Source: Nitrospirae bacterium CG2_30_53_67 (GTDB taxonomy: Bacteria > CG2-30-53-67). From it: a DNA stretch of 5,819 bases. Numbering within the stretch: the stretch's first letter is position 1; each line of letters begins with the position of its first letter. Of this stretch, positions 1 through 4,649 are shown in pieces. The stretch is from assembly GCA_001873285.1 (NCBI GenBank), contig MNYV01000133.1, forward strand, positions 1-5,819, read 5' to 3'. Under the pieces are notes generated by a model. It did no database searches. It was not told the origin of the DNA and was given only the letters and a program-made list of their open reading frames with translations. The position numbers and the translations under genes are program-made.

Positions 1-209
1 GGTTCGAGGATTCAAGAACCTATAGAGATCCAGGGTTCAAGGATTCAAGTGGTTTTTTGATTTCTGTTACCTTTCAGTTTTTTCTATGCTTTTCACTTGG
101 ACCCTAAGCCCCTTAACCCCTCGGACCCTTGAGTTTTTAAAAAGCACTTCACTTGACCCCTGGAATCCTTGACCCCTTGACCCCTGATGTTTTCACCCAC
201 TCTTTTGGA
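1..209 (-). repeat. Octamer-array intergenic element, copy 1 (cut by the window edge)
   Basis: Non-coding DNA built from 8-bp units. Read on the minus strand, positions 52-1 give CCACT then units such as TGAATCCT and TGAACCCT. Read on the plus strand, two further arrays start with CACT at 92-95 and 147-151 and run in units such as TTGACCCC, TTAACCCC and TGGAATCC. Thus two half-elements face away from an AT-rich core at 53-91. The right end is ACCCACTCTTTTGGA (195-209). Positions 143-184 and 187-209 are exact reverse complements of 5541-5582 and 5466-5488, so this is the same element as the one at the right edge, inverted. The other end lies just outside the window. It has no ORF, and its function is unknown. 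Positions 210-256 hold nothing recognisable. Confidence 0.8.
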
Positions 210-256
210 GATGATCCTAAAATGCATTTTAATGGGTCTTCCCTCTCTTTTTTCCA

Positions 257-284
257 TTGACAAGATGATTTTTTTTTCTATAAT
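257..284 (+). promoter_or_regulatory. Consensus sigma70-type promoter of the SWIB gene
   Basis: A perfect -35 box TTGACA (257-262) and a perfect -10 box TATAAT (279-284) are separated by 16 bp that include a run of nine T. Transcription would start near 291, leaving a leader of about 55 nt with a strong Shine-Dalgarno sequence, AAGGGAGG (332-339), before the ATG at 346. A match this close to consensus suggests high constitutive expression, which suits an abundant chromatin-type protein. No operator is evident. Confidence 0.85.
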
Positions 285-345
285 TCAGATAATCATTTAT
301 TTGATGGGGGTATTGCATCTAAAATTTTTTTAAAGGGAGGCTTCA

Positions 346-771
346 ATGGCTGCTAAGAAGAAAATTACAAAGAAGGCTTCACCCAAGAAGAAAACTGCAA
401 AGAAAGCCGCACCCAAGAAAAAAGTTGCAAAGAAAGCCGCACCCAAGAAGAAAACTGCAAAGAAGGCCGCACCCAAGAAAAAAGTTGTAAAGAAAGCCGC
501 ACCCAAGAAGACGAAACGCAAACCCAATGTTGCATTCATGAGACCGGTTCAACCTGACGGCGCACTCAGTGCCGTGGTTGGGTCAACGGCCATCCCGAGG
601 ACAGAGGTGACCAGAAAGTTATGGGATTACATCAAACGGAACGGCCTTCAGGACCGGATCAACCGGAGAATGATTAATGCGGATGATAAGCTCCGGACGA
701 TCTTTGGAGGAAAGAGCCAAGTCAGTATGTTTGAGATGACCAAACTGGTCTCAAGACATATCGGCGCCTGA
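346..771 (+). CDS. SWIB/MDM2-domain protein with lysine-rich histone H1-like N-terminal tail
   Basis: The 141-aa product has two parts. Residues 1-60 contain 29 lysines in a decapeptide repeat, KKK[ITV][TAV]KKA[SA]P, present about five times, resembling histone H1 or bacterial Hc1/AlgP-type tails. Residues about 61-140 are a complete SWIB domain: FMRPVQPDGALSAVVG, then an alpha-helical RTEVTRKLWDYIKRNGLQD, and a C-terminal DKLRTIFGG...VSMFEMTKLVSRHI. SWIB domains in eukaryotes sit in SWI/SNF chromatin remodellers. Bacterial stand-alone forms are known from Chlamydia and many environmental genomes, with poorly defined roles. The tail should bind DNA by charge, so a nucleoid-associated role is likely but inferred. 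The start is supported by AAGGGAGG 6 nt upstream and the consensus promoter. It is a single-gene unit ended by a hairpin. Family identity is clear; function is not. Confidence 0.93.
   Translation: MAAKKKITKKASPKKKTAKKAAPKKKVAKKAAPKKKTAKKAAPKKKVVKKAAPKKTKRKPNVAFMRPVQPDGALSAVVGSTAIPRTEVTRKLWDYIKRNGLQDRINRRMINADDKLRTIFGGKSQVSMFEMTKLVSRHIGA
385..504 (+). repeat. 60-bp coding tandem duplication within the lysine-rich tail
   Basis: Positions 385-444 and 445-504 are near-identical 60-bp units encoding KKKTAKKAAP-KKKVAKKAAP and KKKTAKKAAP-KKKVVKKAAP. The T/V alternation at the fourth residue of each decapeptide shows that the last expansion copied two decapeptides at once. Such in-frame repeats are prone to length change by slippage, so tail length may vary between strains. 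Confidence 0.85.
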
Positions 772-781
772 ATGAATCCGT

Positions 782-842
782 TGCTCCCTTGATCTTCTCT
801 CGAAAGGGAGAGATCAAGGGAGCATAAAAAAGCCGGGTTTTT
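782..842 (+). terminator. Strong hairpin downstream of the SWIB gene, probable terminator
   Basis: A perfect 14-bp stem TGCTCCCTTGATCT (782-795) / (811-824) continues, after one bulged T, into five more pairs closed by a GAAA tetraloop (802-805). It begins 10 nt after the SWIB stop codon. A run of A follows instead of T. The first T-tract comes at 838-842, after a small AT hairpin (825-843, loop AGCCGGG). It is therefore not a textbook intrinsic terminator. It may stop RNA polymerase or protect the mRNA 3' end. Confidence 0.6.
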
Positions 843-866
843 ACCTCGAAAACTCCCATCTTGTTG

Positions 867-983
867 CCTAGGGTTTTCATAAGATTTGGTGTTTCCTTTT
901 TTAGTTTGCGTTTCAGTCTTTCACTTGACCCCTCGACCCCTCCACCCCTCGACCCCTTTTACCCACTAAATGATAGAAGAACC
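867..983 (+). repeat. Octamer-array intergenic element, copy 2 (half element)
   Basis: TTGCGTTTCAGT (906-917) is followed by CACTTGACCCC and three 8-bp units, TCGACCCC, TCCACCCC and TCGACCCC, and then by the end motif TTTTACCCACT (957-967) and AGAAGAACC (975-983). The same TTGCGTTTCAGT, CACT start, units and ACCCACT...AGAAGAACC end occur in the right-edge element (5648-5750). Only this half is recognisable. The mirrored half expected upstream is missing or decayed, and the left limit (CCTAGG at 867) is approximate. No convincing promoter for the TPR gene is visible between here and 1037. Confidence 0.7.
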
Positions 984-1036
984 TTATTTTTTATGTTACA
1001 GTAGGCCTGCATCATATCTCATGTCAGGGAGAGCGC

Positions 1037-1714
1037 GTGTCCAAGCTTTTTCTTTTCTACATTCTCATGCTGATCACCCGGAATTCGCTTCTTTCCCTCC
1101 TGATTGTCCTGGTTCTTTATTTTGTCCTGGACCGCCGGTATATCGGTCTGCTCCCGGATTTCTCGGCGCCCTTACGCACCCGCAGAGAGGTCTCAAGGCT
1201 TAAAAGAGAAGTCATGCTCAATCCCCACAATGCCGAGGCGCTGAGCGACCTTGGACGGGACCTGGTACGCATGAAACGGTATCGGGAGGGGGTGGAGTAT
1301 CTCGGCCGGGCCCTGAATAGGATGTCAGATATTCCTGAAACACAGTTCTATCTCGGGGTAGGATATCTCTATCTCAAGGACCTGGATCGGGCAAAGAACC
1401 ATCTTCAAAAGGCCGTTCAACTCGACCCTCGGTACCGGTACGGCGAGCCTTATCTTCGGATGGGGGATTATCATGTCGAAAGAAATGAACTGGATGAAGC
1501 CCTCAAATCCTATGAAGCCTTTACAGGAATTCATACCTCCAGCTCGGAAGGGTTTTTCAAGATCGGTGAGTTGCAGCTTAGAAAAGGGGACTCCGATAAG
1601 GCTAAGATATACTTCAGGAAGTCCATGCAGGCATTCCGGGGGTCCCCGGCGCATAAAAAAAGGATTGACCGGCCATGGTATTGGAAGGCAAGGTTGAGGC
1701 TTTTGAGGCTGTAG
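1037..1714 (+). CDS. Membrane-anchored tetratricopeptide repeat (TPR) protein
   Basis: This 225-aa product begins with a short N-terminus and one hydrophobic segment (about residues 16-32, LLSLLIVLVLYFVL) followed by DRR. It is therefore probably a signal anchor; which side of the inner membrane the TPRs face is not certain. Residues 64-203 form four TPR units (about 64-97, 100-133, 135-168, 170-203) with typical spacing, for example AEALSDLGRDLVRMKRYREG and TQFYLGVGYLYLKDLDRAKN with the AVQLDP turn. A basic, Trp-rich tail ends the protein. TPRs bind partner proteins; no enzymatic domain is present. The start is GTG, supported by AGGGAGA (1026-1032) a few bases upstream. The ATG at 1021 is in another frame. 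It stands alone, with no partner gene adjacent that would name its complex. Many membrane TPR proteins of this size act in envelope assembly, but that is only a possibility here. Confidence 0.88.
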   Translation: MSKLFLFYILMLITRNSLLSLLIVLVLYFVLDRRYIGLLPDFSAPLRTRREVSRLKREVMLNPHNAEALSDLGRDLVRMKRYREGVEYLGRALNRMSDIPETQFYLGVGYLYLKDLDRAKNHLQKAVQLDPRYRYGEPYLRMGDYHVERNELDEALKSYEAFTGIHTSSSEGFFKIGELQLRKGDSDKAKIYFRKSMQAFRGSPAHKKRIDRPWYWKARLRLLRL

Positions 1715-1752
1715 ATCCTGCTTATGATCGTATGGACGGGATGCGGACGTAA

Positions 1753-1804
1753 GGGGATTCCATTGCGCAGGCGGGCGGATTTTAATAAAAATAATCCCCC
1801 TTCT
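1753..1804. other. Gap between convergent genes, weak terminator-like pairing
   Basis: The 174 bp between the TPR stop and the convergent 61-aa gene hold no ORF with a ribosome site. GGGGATT (1753-1759) can pair with AATCCCC (1793-1799) across a long loop, with TTCTTTT following at 1801. This could act as a poor terminator for the TPR gene. The remainder, rich in C-runs on the plus strand, looks like degraded intergenic repeat. Confidence 0.2.
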
Positions 1805-1888
1805 TTTAAATCTAAATGCCTATCACCCCTTCCCCGCCCCAAAAGAGGGTATGACATTCTTACGGGCAAAGGTTTGCACAAGCGATTC

Positions 1889-2074
1889 TCATGCAGCAAC
1901 AACCGTCTTTTCCAGCCGGTCGAACAGACCCATCAGAATCATTTTCCGTTCTTTCAGATGATCCCGGAAATCCTTCTGATCGGTATCCCTGATCTCCATA
2001 CTGAGTTCGGAAATCATGCAGGTCAGGGCCTCTTTGAGGAGCAGGACCTCTTCTCCAGTCATTTCAATCCTCAT
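1889..2074 (-). CDS. Small helical protein of unknown function (61 aa)
   Basis: I do not recognise a named family. The sequence reads as two amphipathic helices, about residues 7-30 (EEVLLLKEALTCMISELSME) and 33-57 (KDFRDHLKERKMILMGLFDR). They are joined near DTDQ, giving a likely helical hairpin or a coiled-coil dimer. It is soluble and highly charged, with one cysteine (C19), and has no signal or membrane segment. Evidence that it is real: protein-like composition, a Shine-Dalgarno-like AAAGGGG about 8 nt before the ATG, and a good promoter (2133-2161) placed 52 nt upstream. The overlapping 157-aa plus-strand frame lacks all of these. It is a monocistronic unit on the same strand as the FIST gene but separated from it by a repeat element. 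A regulatory or adaptor role is possible but unsupported. Confidence 0.72.
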   Translation of the reverse strand: MRIEMTGEEVLLLKEALTCMISELSMEIRDTDQKDFRDHLKERKMILMGLFDRLEKTVVAA

Positions 2075-2099
2075 AAGATCATCCCCTTTCGTTCATTTG

Positions 2100-2122
2100 A
2101 AACCCCTTGGAATAAACCCCTT
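2100..2122 (-). repeat. Direct repeat AAGGGGTTT x2 in the leader of the 61-aa gene
   Basis: On the minus strand AAGGGGTTT occurs at 2122-2114 and 2108-2100, 14 nt apart, just downstream of the predicted transcription start (about 2126). A third AAGGGG, at 2088-2083, is the presumed ribosome site. The pair could be an operator or RNA-level site, or chance in a purine-rich leader. Confidence 0.35.
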
Positions 2123-2132
2123 ACGTCTCTAA

Positions 2133-2161
2133 TTAATAGCACAAAACTCCTTTTTTGTCCA
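2133..2161 (-). promoter_or_regulatory. Sigma70-type promoter of the 61-aa gene
   Basis: On the minus strand TGGACA (-35, 2161-2156) and TATTAA (-10, 2138-2133) are 17 bp apart. TGC precedes the -10, giving an extended -10 motif. The predicted start near 2126 leaves a 52-nt leader before the ATG at 2074. Confidence 0.65.
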
Positions 2162-2217
2162 GAAGAGGATTACCCCGGGTGTGAGACAAATTTATAGGTA
2201 AATATTTCTCTGAAAGC

Positions 2218-2328
2218 GTCATTCCCCGACTCGATCGGGGAATCCACCCTTCGGCAGGCTCAGGGTGACAATTGTCATGGTGAGCTTGTCGAACCATGGA
2301 TTGTCCGATCGGGGGACCGGACAATGAC
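2218..2328. repeat. Composite REP/MITE-like element of four hairpins
   Basis: About 111 bp bounded by GTCATT (2218-2223) and its inverse AATGAC (2323-2328). Inside are four consecutive imperfect palindromes with perfect outer stems: ATTCCCCG/CGGGGAAT (2221-2243), CACCCT/AGGGTG (2245-2267), CATGGT/ACCATG (2276-2298) and ATTGTCCG/CGGACAAT (2300-2325). A 12-bp palindrome TGACAATTGTCA (2266-2277) joins the second and third. The minus-strand frame through it translates to HPEPAEGWIPRSSRGMT, a spurious peptide often seen when such dispersed intergenic repeats are mis-annotated as genes. Elements of this sort are usually non-autonomous. Here it lies between the FIST stop and the promoter of the next minus-strand gene, so it may also act in transcription termination or mRNA 3' protection. 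Confidence 0.8.
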
Positions 2329-2352
2329 AACCATATTTAATCAAAGGTTGTC
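2326..2352 (-). terminator. Short hairpin abutting the FIST stop codon
   Basis: GACAACC (2326-2332) pairs with GGTTGTC (2346-2352) over a 13-nt AT-rich loop, 1 nt from the FIST stop (2354-2356) on the minus strand. No T-run follows, so it would not be a standard intrinsic terminator by itself. Together with the four hairpins downstream it could shield the transcript end. Confidence 0.3.
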
Positions 2353-2353
2353 T

Positions 2354-3544
2354 TTACTCCATGGGGTCTGAAATCAGGGCGAGGACCCCGGATAAGGTGT
2401 GAAGGCAGTTGATCTTGCCTACGGGTGCGATCTCCCCATCGGAGAAGAAGCCGATCAGGGGCATGGTTCCAAAGTATTTCCGGATAAGATGGATTTTAAG
2501 AGGCATGGTCCTGCAGAGGGAGTCTCTCCTCCCGGCGTACTGGAAATAGAGCCCGAACCGGGGCGGACATGCAAGATGGGCCTGTGAAAGGTTTTCGAGC
2601 ATCTCTTCGAATTCCTGGGCTGCCCTTGTTTCATCACGAACCACAAACGACAGGGGCTGGCCTTCAGTGACCGTCTCCGAGGTCAGAATGCTCCCGTCCG
2701 AAGGATCTATCCCTGTGATCTTGCGGACAATGTAGTTGCCGCTTTGGAGCTCGGTGCTGGACGGATCCACCGGAAGGCCGATCAACAGATTTCGCAGGGC
2801 AGAAGGGAGGTTCTCGGCTACGGGTTCCTGGATGAGCTGCAGCAGGTGCTCCAGCGCCGGGCGTCCGCGAAGCTCCTGTATCCGTCCCCCCATGGCACGG
2901 GTCACGAGCAGGGGGCCGCTGACCGGATGGCAGGCCTGGGCGATCCCGATGGCATGTGAAAATTCTCCGGTTAGATAGATCCCGGAGACGGAGCCGGATG
3001 CCGTATCATGGTCACCGATCTGGTAGGTCTGCTTCCGGCTTTCCTCTCCGGATGCACAGCCCCCGATCAGGGTGAGCGGTGAACCGCACTCTTCTTGAAT
3101 GCTGTTCAGAAGTGCCGGAACATGAACCGAGTTGGGGTCCGGGAAAAGAATGAGCAGTTCGGATTTCTTCCTCATTTGCTTGGCAAACTCCCCGATGGCA
3201 TGGCCTATCATGGAGTCTCTCTCAAAGAGGTTGCGGTAGAGAAAGGTGTATCCGGAAATCATGTTCGAGTGTACGGCCATCACGGCGATTCCTGGGCCGA
3301 TCTCGATCTCTTCCTGATGGGTCAGGACACCGATCCCGCTGCAGCCCGTGATGCGGGAGGCCCCGGTTACGGTTTTGACCTCACGGATGATCTCGTCGAA
3401 ATGGCCTGAGTGATGAGGGGTCGCAAAGACCAGCGCAAAGTCTGAGCGGATGATCCCAGCGCTGGACACGGCAAGGCTCCCGGCCTCTCTGGCGGCCTCT
3501 CGGGCATTCTCTTTTTTGGAACAACCGACCCCTGCCTCGATCAT
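2354..3544 (-). CDS. Stand-alone FIST domain protein (FIST_N + FIST_C)
   Basis: The 396-aa product fits a full FIST protein. Landmarks are TGCSGIGVL (66-74), the ELLILFPDPN strand (129-138), GGCASGEESR (161-170), and the C-terminal part with GLYFQYAGRRDSLC (331-344), GFFSDGEIAPVG (365-376) and LHTLSGVLAL (381-390). FIST_N spans roughly residues 33-225 and FIST_C 226-390. FIST is described as an intracellular sensory domain, proposed to bind small ligands such as amino acids, and is often fused to kinases, chemoreceptors or cyclase-type outputs. No output domain is fused here, and no signal peptide or membrane segment is seen, so it is probably a cytoplasmic ligand binder acting through an unidentified partner. 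The ATG at 3544 has GAAGGA 6 nt upstream and a good promoter. It is divergent from the MBL hydrolase gene with about 155 bp between starts, which suggests, but does not prove, co-regulation. Confidence 0.9.
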   Translation of the reverse strand: MIEAGVGCSKKENAREAAREAGSLAVSSAGIIRSDFALVFATPHHSGHFDEIIREVKTVTGASRITGCSGIGVLTHQEEIEIGPGIAVMAVHSNMISGYTFLYRNLFERDSMIGHAIGEFAKQMRKKSELLILFPDPNSVHVPALLNSIQEECGSPLTLIGGCASGEESRKQTYQIGDHDTASGSVSGIYLTGEFSHAIGIAQACHPVSGPLLVTRAMGGRIQELRGRPALEHLLQLIQEPVAENLPSALRNLLIGLPVDPSSTELQSGNYIVRKITGIDPSDGSILTSETVTEGQPLSFVVRDETRAAQEFEEMLENLSQAHLACPPRFGLYFQYAGRRDSLCRTMPLKIHLIRKYFGTMPLIGFFSDGEIAPVGKINCLHTLSGVLALISDPME

Positions 3545-3575
3545 GTCAGATCCTTCTTATGATGGCATGAATACC

Positions 3576-3604
3576 ATTAGACCATTTTCCACTTTTTCTG
3601 TCAA
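3576..3604 (-). promoter_or_regulatory. Sigma70-type promoter of the FIST gene
   Basis: On the minus strand a perfect TTGACA (3604-3599) is followed after 17 bp by TCTAAT (3581-3576). The predicted start near 3569 gives a leader of about 25 nt carrying GAAGGA (3556-3551), well placed for the ATG at 3544. Confidence 0.75.
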
Positions 3605-3663
3605 ATTATCGGTAAAATCCTGCGGCTGTTTCAGGGGTCAAAATGGAGAAAAATTCTTCCCGG

Positions 3664-3692
3664 TTGACTTGGTCCGCTTTCCCGTGTATTTA
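3664..3692 (+). promoter_or_regulatory. Candidate promoter of the MBL hydrolase gene
   Basis: TTGACT (3664-3669) and TATTTA (3687-3692) are 17 bp apart; an overlapping TATAAT (3691-3696) sits at a 21-bp spacing. Either would start RNA at about 3699-3703, on or next to the ATG at 3700, so the mRNA would have essentially no leader. If the upstream ATG at 3643 is the real start, this match is coincidental coding sequence. Confidence 0.4.
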
Positions 3693-3699
3693 TAATTTA

Positions 3700-4524
3700 A
3701 TGACGACTGATATTCTGATAGGCGATTTCCGGTGTATCCTTCTGGATGGCGGGACCTTCCGGGTGGATGGCGGGGCCATGTTCGGGGTGGCGCCCAAAGT
3801 CCTCTGGGAGAAGAAGGCCCGGCCTGATGCAAAGAACCGGGTCACGCTTTCCATGAATCCTCTCCTGATCCTGGCGCCCGGCCTCAGGATCCTTGTGGAT
3901 CCCGGCATTGGGGAGCGGGAAGCGGGGAAGTTTGGGGAGCATTATGCCGTTCTCAATGCAGGAAATCTGGAACAGGAGCTTGCCCGATCCGGTGTGAGGC
4001 CGGAGGAAATCGATATCGTGATCAACACTCACCTCCATTGGGATCATTCAGGAGCCGGCATCCGCCTCCTTTCAGACGGAGGGCTTGTCCCGATGTTTCC
4101 GAATGCGGTCTATCTGGTACAGCAGGGCGAATGGGAGTCGGCCTGCCGGCCGGATGAATGGACCCGGGCGAGTTACGTCTTTCAGGGGGAACCTGTTTTG
4201 ATCCGGACCGGGCAGATGGAACTGCTTCACGGAGAAGCCGAGATCGTGCCGGGAGTCCGGGTCATCAGGACGCCTGGGCATACCCCTTTTCACCAGTCCG
4301 TGCTCATCGAATCCGGGGGAGAGGCCCTGCTCTATGTCGGGGACCTGATTCCCATGGCGGCCCATATGCGCCTGCCTTATATCACCTCCCTGGATCAGGA
4401 TCCGTCCCTGACCCTGAGGATCAAGAGGAGAATCCTCAAACAAGGAGGGGATATGGGATGGACGCTCGCCTTTTGCCATGAACCGGAGAAAGAGAAGAGG
4501 ATCCTCCCCTGCAGGAAGGTATAA
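3700..4524 (+). CDS. MBL-fold metallohydrolase (metallo-beta-lactamase superfamily)
   Basis: From the ATG at 3700 the product is 274 aa and carries the full binuclear metal site. This is THLHWDH with H111, H113, D115 and H116; then H194 (TPGH), bridging D215 (YVGDL) and H260 (FCHEPE). The N-terminus, DGGTFRVDGGAMFGVAPKVLW, is typical of a lactonase-like COG0491 group. The substrate cannot be read from sequence; lactone or other ester hydrolysis is a reasonable class-level guess. It is cytoplasmic, with no signal peptide. Start choice: ATG 3643 in the same frame has AGGGG (3633-3637) at good spacing and adds 19 residues (MEKNSSRLTWSAFPCIYNL) that do not look like the family. ATG 3700 gives the expected N-terminus but has no Shine-Dalgarno and would be leaderless. 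I prefer 3700 on family grounds, with real doubt. It is divergent from the FIST gene; the next gene follows 125 bp downstream. Confidence 0.88.
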   Translation: MTTDILIGDFRCILLDGGTFRVDGGAMFGVAPKVLWEKKARPDAKNRVTLSMNPLLILAPGLRILVDPGIGEREAGKFGEHYAVLNAGNLEQELARSGVRPEEIDIVINTHLHWDHSGAGIRLLSDGGLVPMFPNAVYLVQQGEWESACRPDEWTRASYVFQGEPVLIRTGQMELLHGEAEIVPGVRVIRTPGHTPFHQSVLIESGGEALLYVGDLIPMAAHMRLPYITSLDQDPSLTLRIKRRILKQGGDMGWTLAFCHEPEKEKRILPCRKV

Positions 4525-4530
4525 ATTCGA

Positions 4531-4559
4531 TTGTCAGAAATAAAATTCTGTGTTAATTT
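4531..4559 (+). promoter_or_regulatory. Possible promoter upstream of the AmrB gene
   Basis: TTGTCA (4531-4536) and TAATTT (4554-4559) are 17 bp apart in an AT-rich stretch after the MBL stop. The match is moderate only. Transcription would begin near 4566 and pass through the hairpin at 4589-4609 before the AmrB start. Confidence 0.35.
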
Positions 4560-4588
4560 TGATCAATTCTTAAAAAGTCTGAAAGCTC

Positions 4589-4624
4589 CCTCTCCCTCGA
4601 TGGGAGGGGATAAAGGATTTTTTT
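4589..4624 (+). terminator. Hairpin plus T-run between the MBL and AmrB genes
   Basis: CCTCTCCC (4589-4596) pairs with GGGAGGGG (4602-4609), with one G-U pair, over loop TCGAT. Seven T follow at 4618-4624, but 8 nt from the stem, so it should be a weak terminator. It most simply ends the MBL transcript. It also lies inside the leader of AmrB if the candidate promoter at 4531 is used. Confidence 0.45.
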
Positions 4625-4649
4625 ACGAAGCTTTTAAGAGGGTTGGCGA

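Noticed and set aside
92-186. CRISPR array made from the GACCCC repeats
   Set aside because: Units are 8 bp and directly adjacent, with no unique spacers of constant length and no cas genes.
330-539. Minus-strand 69-aa frame rich in FFLGAA repeats, looking like a membrane protein
   Set aside because: It is the complement of the lysine-repeat coding region. AAG/AAA codons read backwards give F/L. The plus-strand SWIB gene has promoter, ribosome site and a known domain.
970-1203. 77-aa plus-strand frame overlapping the start of the TPR gene
   Set aside because: It begins inside the repeat end, has no ribosome site and overlaps a clear TPR protein in another frame.
1724-2197. 157-aa plus-strand frame
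   Set aside because: No ribosome site, unprotein-like composition, and it runs antisense through the better supported 61-aa gene and its promoter.
2133-2330. 65-aa minus-strand frame reading HPEPAEGWIPRSSRG
   Set aside because: It is a translation of the four-hairpin intergenic repeat; this peptide is a known type of mis-annotation.
3697-4479. Minus-strand frames of 116 and 135 aa and plus-strand 107 aa within the MBL gene
   Set aside because: Shadows of a gene with intact metal-binding motifs; no ribosome sites or recognisable domains.
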